Source of the DNA: Mycobacterium sp. UM_CSW
Lineage (GTDB): Bacteria; Actinomycetota; Actinomycetes; Mycobacteriales; Mycobacteriaceae
Assembly: GCF_000455205.1 (NCBI RefSeq)
Contig: NZ_AUWQ01000056.1
Span: 1-32,267 of the forward strand
DNA length: 32,267 nt
Direction of reading: 5' to 3'
Position numbers and translations under genes: made by a program. Below, piece after piece: positions 25,727-32,267 of this stretch. The notes under the pieces are model-generated. The model made no database searches. It was given only the letters and a program-made list of their open reading frames with translations, and was not told where the DNA came from. How positions within the stretch are numbered: position 1 is the stretch's first letter; every line of letters begins with the position of its first letter.

Positions 25727-26737
25727 ATGACACCGACTTCAAAAACGATTGTGATCACCGGGGCCAGCGCCGGCATCGGCCGCGCGACCGCGCAGCTGTT
25801 CGGGCGCCGCGGCGCCAATGTCGCCCTGCTCGCGCGCGGCGCCGCCGGTCTGGAGGGCGCGGCGCGCGACGTCGAGGCCGGCGGAGGAAAGGCGCTGGCA
25901 ATCCCGACGGATGTGGCCGACTATTCGGCCGTCGCGGCCGCCGCCGACGAGGTCGAATTGACGTTCGGCCCCATCGACACCTGGATCAACGTCGCGTTCA
26001 CGTCCGTGTTCGCGCCGTTCCACGAGATCACGCCCCAGGAGTTCAAACGCGTGACCGAGGTGACCTACCTCGGCTACGTGCACGGCACCATGGCGGCGCT
26101 TGCGAAGATGCGCCCGCGTGACCGCGGCACCATCGTGCAGGTCGGGTCCGCGCTCAGCGAGCGGTCCATCCCGCTGCAGTCGGCCTACTGCGGCGCCAAG
26201 CACGCCACCAACGGCTTCACCGAATCGGTGCGCTGCGAGCTGCTGCATGAGGGCTCGAACGTGCGGATCACCGTCGTGCAGATGCCCGCGGTCAACACCC
26301 CGCAGTTCTCCTGGGTGCTGTCCCGCCTGCCCCGGCATCCGCAGCCAGTGCCGCCGATCTACCAACCGGAGGTCGCCGCGCGCGGCGTCGCCTACGCCGC
26401 GGATCATCCAGGGCGCAAACAGTATTGGGTCGGCGACAGCACCGCGGTCACCCTGCTGGCCCAGAAGTTCGTCGCGCCACTGCTGGACCGCTACCTCGGT
26501 CGCACCGGATACGACTCGCAGCAGACCGACGAACGTGTGAACCCAGGACGGCCGCACAACCTGTGGGAGCCTGTCGATGCCGAGACCGGGAGCGACCACG
26601 GAGCCCACGGCGGGTTCGACGACAAGGCCCACGCGCACAGCCCGCAGGTGTGGTTGTCCCAACATCCGCTCGTCGGCGGCACCGGCGCGCTCGGGCTAGG
26701 GCTGGGTGCGCTGCTGGCGCTGCGGCGGGCGCGATGA
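25727..26737 (+). CDS. Short-chain dehydrogenase with C-terminal membrane anchor
   Basis: A 336-residue SDR. Cofactor motif TGASAGIG lies at 11-18, the catalytic Ser141, Tyr154 and Lys158 are intact (YxxxK), and an Asp61-Asp/Val pair follows the fourth strand. The usual NNAG is replaced by N88-V-A. About 90 extra residues follow the core and end in a hydrophobic Gly/Leu helix (about 315-332) and a basic tail, suggesting membrane attachment. AGAGGAG at 25711 fixes the ATG at 25727. Its stop overlaps the next gene (ATGA). It probably oxidises or reduces a sugar or lipid alcohol; the substrate is unknown. Confidence 0.92.
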   Translation: MTPTSKTIVITGASAGIGRATAQLFGRRGANVALLARGAAGLEGAARDVEAGGGKALAIPTDVADYSAVAAAADEVELTFGPIDTWINVAFTSVFAPFHEITPQEFKRVTEVTYLGYVHGTMAALAKMRPRDRGTIVQVGSALSERSIPLQSAYCGAKHATNGFTESVRCELLHEGSNVRITVVQMPAVNTPQFSWVLSRLPRHPQPVPPIYQPEVAARGVAYAADHPGRKQYWVGDSTAVTLLAQKFVAPLLDRYLGRTGYDSQQTDERVNPGRPHNLWEPVDAETGSDHGAHGGFDDKAHAHSPQVWLSQHPLVGGTGALGLGLGALLALRRAR

Positions 26738-27186
26738 CGGCCTGGGCGCGAGTCGTTTACGGCCTGGTGCTCCTCGCGGCGCCGAGTTCGCTGCTGCGGC
26801 TGGCGTCGGGCAAGCCGGCGACCAGTCGGGAGCGCGCGGTGACCCGCATCTTGGGGGCGCGGCTGCTGACGCAGGCGGCGGCGACCGACATCAGGCCCGA
26901 CGCGGTGAGCGTCGCGCTGGGTGCCGAGGTCGACTTCGTGCACGCGATCACCATGCTCGGCTGGGCGGCCGTGGACCGCGGCGCACGGCGGCTGACGCTG
27001 CTGAGCGCCGCGACCGCCGGCCTGTTCGCCGTCGCCGGCGCCGCCCAGGCGCGGCGGACGCCGGCGGTGGCGGACGCGCCGACCGGCGACGCGCTGGCCA
27101 GCCTCGTCCGGCTGCGTCACCGGATCGCCGAAGCCGTCGCCCGATACACCCTGCCGGGCGACGTTCGAGCCGCCCTCAAGACGTAG
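26734..27186 (+). CDS. Small membrane protein of unknown function
   Basis: A 150-residue protein with about three hydrophobic stretches (near 3-21, 57-79 and 88-106) and a hydrophilic C-terminus. There are no cysteines or recognised motifs. Its ATG overlaps the SDR stop (ATGA) and the enolase-family gene starts 9 bases after its stop, so it is clearly part of the operon. As the SDR also has a membrane tail, a membrane-bound pairing is possible, but it is inferred only from position. Confidence 0.8.
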   Translation: MTAWARVVYGLVLLAAPSSLLRLASGKPATSRERAVTRILGARLLTQAAATDIRPDAVSVALGAEVDFVHAITMLGWAAVDRGARRLTLLSAATAGLFAVAGAAQARRTPAVADAPTGDALASLVRLRHRIAEAVARYTLPGDVRAALKT

Positions 27187-27195
27187 GAGGACCGC

Positions 27196-28299
27196 ATGCT
27201 GGACGCGTGCATCGACGAGGTCACCGCGCAGGCCTACGAAATTCCCACCGACGCACCGGAGGCCGACGGCACCTTCGCCTGGTCGTCGACCACGCTGATC
27301 CTGGCCGAGGTGGTCGGGGGCGGCCGGCGCGGGCTCGGCTACACGTACGCCGCCGGCGCGTGCCGCGAGCTGATCACCGGGCCACTCGCCAGCGCGGTCA
27401 AGGGACACAGCGCCCTCGATGTCAACGACGCCTGGGAGTCGATGGTCAGGGCGGTCCGCAACAGCGGGCGCCCGGGCCTGGTGTCCTGCGCGATCTCGGC
27501 GGTCGACACCGCGCTGTGGGACCTCAAGGGCAAGCTGGTCGATCTGCCGGTGTGCCGGCTGCTCGGCGTCGCGCATCCCGAGGTGCCGATCTACGGTAGC
27601 GGCGGCTTCACCACCTACGACGACGCCGCGACCCGCGCGCAGCTCGAACGCTGGGTCGACAACTGGAAGATCCCCCGCGTGAAGATCAAGATCGGGGAGT
27701 CGTCGGGTTCCGACGAGCGCCGCGACCTGGACCGAATCGCGTTCGCGCGCAAGGTGATCGGGCCCGACGTCGAACTGTATGTCGACGCCAATGGCGGCTA
27801 CCGGCGCAAGCAGGCGATCCGGGTCGCCCACGCCATGGCCGAGCACGATGTCACCTGGTTCGAGGAACCCGTCTCCTCCGACGACCTTGCCGGGCTTCGG
27901 GAGGTGCGCGACCAGGTGACGCCGGACGTCACCGCGGGCGAATACGGCTACGACCTCACGTACTTCCGCCGGATGCTGGCGGCCGACGCGGTCGACTGCG
28001 TGCAAATCGACGTCACCCGCTGCGGCGGCATCACCGACTTCCAGCGTGCCGCGGCCGTCGCCGCCGCCTACCACGTCGACGTGTCGGGACACTGCGCACC
28101 CAATCTGCACGCCCACGTCGCCGCCGCGATTCCCAACCTGCGGCACCTGGAGTACTTCCACGACCACCACCGCATCGAGCACATGTTGTTCGACGGCGCC
28201 CTGTCCCCCGACGGCGGGTCCTTGCGGCCCGATCAGCACCGGCCCGGGCTCGGGCTGGAATTCAAGCACGCCGACGCCGAGCAGTACCGGGTGAGTTGA
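27196..28299 (+). CDS. Enolase-superfamily enzyme, mandelate racemase-like
   Basis: A 367-residue enzyme of the enolase superfamily. Metal ligands are Asp197 (DANGGY), Glu223 (FEEPV) and Glu249 (AGEYGYD). Base Lys165 lies in the VKIKIG motif (KxK), and an Asp272/His299 dyad (QIDVTRCGG, GHCAPN) completes the mandelate-racemase-type arrangement. Members racemise hydroxy acids or dehydrate sugar acids such as gluconate or galactonate, so it may act after the sugar-oxidising genes upstream; the exact substrate is unknown. TAGGAGG 6 bases before the ATG fixes the start. It has no signal peptide. Confidence 0.93.
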   Translation: MLDACIDEVTAQAYEIPTDAPEADGTFAWSSTTLILAEVVGGGRRGLGYTYAAGACRELITGPLASAVKGHSALDVNDAWESMVRAVRNSGRPGLVSCAISAVDTALWDLKGKLVDLPVCRLLGVAHPEVPIYGSGGFTTYDDAATRAQLERWVDNWKIPRVKIKIGESSGSDERRDLDRIAFARKVIGPDVELYVDANGGYRRKQAIRVAHAMAEHDVTWFEEPVSSDDLAGLREVRDQVTPDVTAGEYGYDLTYFRRMLAADAVDCVQIDVTRCGGITDFQRAAAVAAAYHVDVSGHCAPNLHAHVAAAIPNLRHLEYFHDHHRIEHMLFDGALSPDGGSLRPDQHRPGLGLEFKHADAEQYRVS

Positions 28300-28318
28300 T
28301 CCCCGGATTCCGCGCGGC

Positions 28319-28381
28319 CCCGGCGTGCTTGAACGTGCCCGAAAACGGGCATTGATAAGGCAAAACGGCAAGCATTCCGGG
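28319..28381 (+). promoter_or_regulatory. Nested hairpin leader overlapping RBS of PAS-ANTAR gene
   Basis: Outer stem CCCGG (28319-28323) with CCGGG (28377-28381), then TGCTTG (28326-28331) with CAAGCA (28369-28374), and inside that hairpin TGCCCG-AAAA-CGGGCA (28336-28351). A single-stranded A-rich run lies at 28352-28368. The outer right arm includes the GGG of the GGGAGAG ribosome binding site before ATG 28393, so folding could hide it. It begins 20 bases after the enolase-family stop and might instead work as a transcript end. Confidence 0.5.
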
Positions 28382-28392
28382 AGAGACAGGCG

Positions 28393-29103
28393 ATGACTGT
28401 GAACGAGGATGACACCGGTCAACGTCGCAATGGGCGAGCCGGCGGCTCGCCGCCGGAGGCGGTGATGTCCGACGGAGTGCAGGAGCACGAGCTGGGCGCG
28501 CTCGATCTGGTGCTGGGCCTGGGCGAGCCGCAGCGGGTCGGCAGGTTCCGGTTCTTCCTGGACGGCCAGCGTTGGGAATGGTCGGACACCGTCGCGCGCA
28601 TGCACGGCTACGAGCCGGGACAGGTCGAGCCCACCACCGAGCTGTTGCTGCAACACAAGCACCCCGAGGACCGCGAGCGCGTCGCCGCCGTGCTGGACCG
28701 CGTGATCAGCGGCAAGCCGTTCAGCAGCAGGCACCGCATCATCGACACCGCCGGCCACACCCGCTGCGTCGTCGTGGCGGGCGACCGGATGCTCGACGAC
28801 ACCGGCGCCCTGATCGGCACATCGGGGTTCTACGTCGACGTCACCGACTCGTTGCACTCCGACATCACCAACGTCCTGGAGGCGGTGGCCGACGCGCGCG
28901 CCCGGATCGAGCAGGCCAAGGGCGTGCTGATGAGCGCCTACGGCATCTCCGCGGAGCAAGCCTTCGACATCCTGGCCTGGCGTTCCCAGGAAACCAACCT
29001 CAAGGTCCGCGACCTCGCCGCCCGCTTCCTGGAGGCCGTCGCCGGCAAGGCGTCACCCGACACCCGGACCCACATCGACCACGCGCTGCTAACCCTCGAA
29101 TAA
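28393..29103 (+). CDS. PAS-ANTAR regulator
   Basis: A 236-residue regulator. A PAS fold at about 48-150 (WEWSDTVARMHGYEPGQVEP opening, HPEDRERV, then a DVTD end) senses a ligand or signal. An ANTAR domain at about 161-216 (ARARIEQAKGVLMSAYGISAEQAFDILAWRSQ) is an RNA-binding antiterminator module. ANTAR proteins bind paired hairpins in nascent mRNA and prevent termination. The N-terminal 45 residues are hydrophilic and probably disordered. GGGAGAGA precedes the ATG and lies at the edge of a structured leader. It follows the metabolic genes by 93 bp and may control them or itself. No kinase partner is nearby. Confidence 0.93.
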   Translation: MTVNEDDTGQRRNGRAGGSPPEAVMSDGVQEHELGALDLVLGLGEPQRVGRFRFFLDGQRWEWSDTVARMHGYEPGQVEPTTELLLQHKHPEDRERVAAVLDRVISGKPFSSRHRIIDTAGHTRCVVVAGDRMLDDTGALIGTSGFYVDVTDSLHSDITNVLEAVADARARIEQAKGVLMSAYGISAEQAFDILAWRSQETNLKVRDLAARFLEAVAGKASPDTRTHIDHALLTLE

Positions 29104-29110
29104 TTGCCCG

Positions 29111-30883
29111 GTGGCGCACCTACTGGGAGCCGAGGGCATACGCCTGGAATATCCGACTCAGCTCGTGTTCGAGTCGGTGACGCTGGGCGTCAACGACGGC
29201 GCGCGCATCGGCATCGTCGGGCGAAACGGCGACGGCAAGTCCAGCCTGCTGGGCCTGCTGACCGGCCGGCTGCGGCCGGACGCCGGGCGGGTCACCCGCC
29301 GCAGCGGGCTACGGGTCGGCGAGCTGAGCCAGGCCGACACCCTGGACGATGACCGCACGGTGGGCTGGACGTTGGTCGGCGAGCAACCGGAGCATCAGTG
29401 GGCCGGCGACGCCCGGGTGCGCGACGTGGTCGGCGGGCTGGTGTCCGATATCGCCTGGGACGCAACGGTTTCCACGCTCAGCGGCGGGCAGCGCCGGCGG
29501 GTGCAGCTGGCGCGGCTGCTGATCGGCGAATGGGATGTGATCGCCCTCGACGAGCCCACCAACCACCTGGACATCGAGGGCATCACCTGGCTGGCCGCCC
29601 ATCTGCAAGAGCGCTGGGCGCGCAACACCGGCGGGCTGCTGGTGGTCACCCACGACCGCTGGTTTCTCGACGAAGTCGCCACCGCGACGTGGGAGGTGCA
29701 CGACGGGATCGTCGAGCCGTTCGAGGGGGGCTACGCCGCCTATGTGCTGCAGCGCGTCGAACGCGACCGGCTGGCCGCCGCTGCCGAGGCCAAGCGGCAG
29801 AACCTGATGCGCAAGGAGCTGGCGTGGTTGCGGCGGGGCCCGCCGGCGCGGACGAGCAAGCCCAGGTTCCGCATCGAGGCCGCCAACCAGCTGATCGCCG
29901 ACGTGCCGCCGCTGCGCAACACGGTCGAGCTGGCCAAGCTGGCGACCGCGCGGCTGGGCAAGGTCGTCGTCGATCTGCTCGACGTGTCGGTGGCGTATGC
30001 GGGGCGGCCGGTGCTGCGCGACATCGAATGGCGGATCGCGCCCGGCGAGCGCACCGGCATCGTCGGGGCCAACGGCGCGGGGAAGTCGACGCTGCTGGGA
30101 TTGATCGCCGGCACGGTGTCGCCGGACAGCGGGCGCGTCAAGCGCGGCAAGACCGTGCGGCTCGCCGTGCTCGATCAGCGCGGCGAAGAGCTGGACGCGC
30201 TGGCCGGCGACCGGATCGCCGATGTGCTGGGCGGCCTGCGCGGGGGCTACGAGGTGGAGGGCAGGGAGGTCACCCCGGCCCAGCTGCTGGAGCGGCTCGG
30301 CTTCGGCCGCGGGCAGCTGTCCGCGCGGGTCGGCGACCTGTCCGGCGGCCAGCGACGGCGGCTGCAGCTGATGCTGACGCTGCTCTCCGAACCGAACGTG
30401 TTGCTGCTCGACGAGCCCACCAACGACGTCGACACCGAGATGCTCACCGCGGTCGAGGATCTGCTCGACTCCTGGCCGGGCACCCTGATCGTCGTGTCGC
30501 ACGACCGGTACCTGCTCGAGCGGGTCACCGATCAGCAGTACGCGATCCTCGACGGCCGGCTGCGGCATCTGCCCGGCGGCATCGACGAGTATCTGCGGCT
30601 TTCGGCGCGCCGGCCGGCTGCGACGTCGACCTCTGCTGCGCCGGCTTCCGTTTCCGGGATGTCGGGCGCGGAGCGCCGCACCGCCGAGAAGGAGCTGGCC
30701 GCGGCTGACCGTCAGCTCGCGCGCCTCGCCGAGCGGATCGCGGCCAAGCATCACGAGCTCGCCGAGCACGACCAGTCCGATCACGTCGGCCTGGCGCGGC
30801 TGACGGGCGAATTGCGCGGCCTGGAAGGCGAGGTCGCCGCGACAGAGAGCCGGTGGCTGGAGCTATCCGAGCTCCTCGAATAA
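29111..30883 (+). CDS. ABC-F family ATPase (Uup-like)
   Basis: A 590-residue soluble protein with two ATPase domains and no membrane segments. Walker A motifs at 37-44 (GRNGDGKS) and 319-326 (GANGAGKS), signatures LSGGQ at 123-127 and 410-414, and Walker B at 143-148 and 430-436. A charged interdomain linker lies at about 218-270 (ELAWLRRGPPARTSKPRFRIE, as in Uup-like proteins), and a C-terminal coiled coil at about 518-588. The second DEPTN motif reads DEPTNDVD, where most have NHLD. ABC-F proteins act on ribosomes (translation factor or antibiotic protection). The GTG start is 7 bases after the ANTAR stop and has no clear Shine-Dalgarno, so it may be translated by coupling. Confidence 0.93.
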   Translation: MAHLLGAEGIRLEYPTQLVFESVTLGVNDGARIGIVGRNGDGKSSLLGLLTGRLRPDAGRVTRRSGLRVGELSQADTLDDDRTVGWTLVGEQPEHQWAGDARVRDVVGGLVSDIAWDATVSTLSGGQRRRVQLARLLIGEWDVIALDEPTNHLDIEGITWLAAHLQERWARNTGGLLVVTHDRWFLDEVATATWEVHDGIVEPFEGGYAAYVLQRVERDRLAAAAEAKRQNLMRKELAWLRRGPPARTSKPRFRIEAANQLIADVPPLRNTVELAKLATARLGKVVVDLLDVSVAYAGRPVLRDIEWRIAPGERTGIVGANGAGKSTLLGLIAGTVSPDSGRVKRGKTVRLAVLDQRGEELDALAGDRIADVLGGLRGGYEVEGREVTPAQLLERLGFGRGQLSARVGDLSGGQRRRLQLMLTLLSEPNVLLLDEPTNDVDTEMLTAVEDLLDSWPGTLIVVSHDRYLLERVTDQQYAILDGRLRHLPGGIDEYLRLSARRPAATSTSAAPASVSGMSGAERRTAEKELAAADRQLARLAERIAAKHHELAEHDQSDHVGLARLTGELRGLEGEVAATESRWLELSELLE

Positions 30884-30890
30884 TCGGGTC

Positions 30891-32198
30891 ATGGTGGCAG
30901 TCGGGCTCAAGACCTATCGGCCGGTGCGCTACCCGCCCGGCGAGGCGTTGCTGGCGATGTACCGGTGGCGGGGTCCGGTGCTCAATTCCGGCGTCGGTCG
31001 CCACGGCTACACCTACCTGCTTGGCCCGGAGGCAAACAAGTTCGTGTTCGCCAACGCCGACGCGTTCAGCTGGCGGGAGACGTTTGAGAACCTCGCCATC
31101 GTCGATGGGCCCACTGCGTTGATCGTCAGCGACGGCGACGACCACCGGCGCCGGCGCAGCGTCGTCGCGCCCGGTCTGCGGCACCGGCAGATCCAGGACT
31201 ACGTGCAGACCATGGTCGCCAACGTCGACGCCGTCATCGACGATTGGCGACCCGGGCAGCGGCTGGACATCTATCGTCAGTGCCGCTCGGCAGTGCGGCG
31301 GAGCACCGCCGAAAGCCTGTTCGGCCAGCGCATGGCCGTGCACTCCGACTTCCTCGGCGAACAACTGCAGCCCCTGCTGGACCTGACGCACATGCTTCCG
31401 CAGGCGGTGGCTTTGCAGCGACGGTTCCGGGCGCCGGGCTGGCGGCGGGCGGAGGCGGCGCGGAAACGCATCGACGACCTCGTCGACGCCCAGATCACCG
31501 CCGCCCGTGCGGATCCCAGGCCCGACGACCACATGCTGACGATGCTGATCAACGGGCGCGGCGATGAGGGCTACGCGTTGAGCGACGACGAGATCCGGGA
31601 TGCGGTGATCTCGTTGATCACCGCCGGCTACGAGACGACCAGCGGCGCGTTGGCCTGGGCCATCTATTCGCTGCTGTCGCTGCCGGGCGCGTGGGACACC
31701 GCCGTTGACGAGGTGCGCCGGGTGCTCGGCGACCGGCCCCCCGCAGCCGCCGACCTCGACGCGCTGGTCTACCTCGACGGCGTCGTGCATGAGACGTTGC
31801 GGCTGTACCCGCCCGGGGTCATCTCGGCGCGCAAGGTCATGCGCGACCTCACGTTCGACGGGCATCGCATCCCGGCGGGCCGGCTGCTGATCTTCAGCCC
31901 GTATGTCACCCATCGCCTGCCCGAGCTATGGCCGCAGCCTACGGAATTCCGGCCCTCGCGCTGGGACGCCGGCGCGCCGGGCTACCGCAAACCCGCTCCG
32001 CACGAATTCATTCCGTTCAGCGGGGGCCTACACCGGTGCATCGGCTCGGTCATGGCCACCACCGAGATGACCGTCATGCTCGCCCGCCTCGTGGCCCGGA
32101 CAACGCTGCGGCTGCCCCCCCAGCGCATCCGCGCCCACAACCTCGCGGCGCTATCCCCGAAGCCGGGACTGACCGTCGAGGTGGTTGGCCTTCGCTAG
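30891..32198 (+). CDS. Cytochrome P450
   Basis: A 435-residue cytoplasmic P450 monooxygenase. The I-helix AGYETT is at 245-250, the ExxR pair is Glu301/Arg304 (HETLRLYP), the PERF-like segment is FRPSRW, and the heme thiolate Cys383 is in FSGGLHRCIG (FxxGxxxCxG). Length is normal for bacterial P450s. No ferredoxin or reductase gene is adjacent. The ATG at 30891 is 7 bases after the ABC-F stop without a clear Shine-Dalgarno, so it may be coupled. Family (CYP number) and substrate cannot be assigned by eye. Confidence 0.95.
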   Translation: MVAVGLKTYRPVRYPPGEALLAMYRWRGPVLNSGVGRHGYTYLLGPEANKFVFANADAFSWRETFENLAIVDGPTALIVSDGDDHRRRRSVVAPGLRHRQIQDYVQTMVANVDAVIDDWRPGQRLDIYRQCRSAVRRSTAESLFGQRMAVHSDFLGEQLQPLLDLTHMLPQAVALQRRFRAPGWRRAEAARKRIDDLVDAQITAARADPRPDDHMLTMLINGRGDEGYALSDDEIRDAVISLITAGYETTSGALAWAIYSLLSLPGAWDTAVDEVRRVLGDRPPAAADLDALVYLDGVVHETLRLYPPGVISARKVMRDLTFDGHRIPAGRLLIFSPYVTHRLPELWPQPTEFRPSRWDAGAPGYRKPAPHEFIPFSGGLHRCIGSVMATTEMTVMLARLVARTTLRLPPQRIRAHNLAALSPKPGLTVEVVGLR

Positions 32199-32267
32199 TG
32201 TCCTGCGTCGTCTCGCCCGCCGAACGTGGGGGATACGGACGAAAAGCGGTGGTGGTTTCACGCGGTC
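32199..32267. other. Right-edge noncoding segment
   Basis: No gene or signal was recognised in the last 69 bases after the P450 stop. Confidence 0.5.

Noticed and set aside
28336-28351. Hairpin as a classical ANTAR target
   Set aside because: The loop does not have the A1/G4 hexaloop pattern and no second matching hairpin follows, so only a general structured leader is claimed.

Overview
The window looks like chromosome from a high-G+C mycobacterium. Three things point there: an uninterrupted recN-nadK-tlyA block, an Rv1683-type lipase/acyl-CoA-ligase fusion, and a mycolate-type cyclopropane synthase. The gene order (reverse orientation) matches, from memory, the Mycobacterium tuberculosis Rv1683-Rv1696 block, with extra genes spliced in. 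The left edge holds the tail of a Gly-rich, PGRS-like protein, which would suit a slow grower that carries PE_PGRS genes. The species cannot be named from this sequence.

Layout. (1) 1-120 (+): tail of the Gly-rich protein, converging on recN. (2) 203-7479 (-): tyrS, a secreted DUF732 protein, a TPR protein, a HAD phosphatase, a 61-aa protein, tlyA, nadK and recN. From the TPR gene to recN the genes are nearly contiguous or overlapping, and so probably form one operon. A large hairpin separates this operon from tyrS-DUF732. (3) 7608-14429: an SBF/BASS transporter (+), mpg (-), an amt ammonium transporter (+), a mycolate methyltransferase-like gene (-), a dienelactone hydrolase (-) and a membrane NHL-propeller protein (-). 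All but mpg appear to be additions relative to M. tuberculosis. (4) 14697-16838 (+): ABC ATPase, ABC-2 permease and TetR, with tandem palindromes at the promoter/start. (5) 16804-20475 (-): a small Trm112-like protein, the lipase/ligase fusion and a small charged protein. (6) 20964-32198 (+): a long run of closely packed genes encoding a membrane protein, a gluconate-2-dehydrogenase subunit 3-like protein, a GMC oxidoreductase, a GH15 glycosidase, an SDR, another membrane protein, an enolase-superfamily enzyme, a PAS-ANTAR regulator, an ABC-F protein and a cytochrome P450.

Functional picture. The left half is housekeeping: DNA repair, NAD kinase, rRNA methylation, tRNA charging and glycerophosphate salvage. 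The right-hand cluster reads as a carbohydrate hydrolysis/oxidation pathway (GH15, then GMC/subunit 3 and SDR, then a sugar-acid dehydratase-like enolase enzyme). It is followed by a PAS-ANTAR RNA-binding regulator whose own ribosome binding site lies at the edge of a nested hairpin. The pathway's substrate is unknown.

The most interesting points are: the Amt with the first pore histidine replaced by Glu; a PknD-like NHL sensor module on a protein with no kinase; the structured leader of the PAS-ANTAR gene; the tandem palindromes over the ABC/TetR start; long hairpins at 5724-5781 and 14595-14642; and the uncharacterised GMC/GH15/SDR/enolase cluster. No tRNA, rRNA, CRISPR array or insertion sequence was seen.
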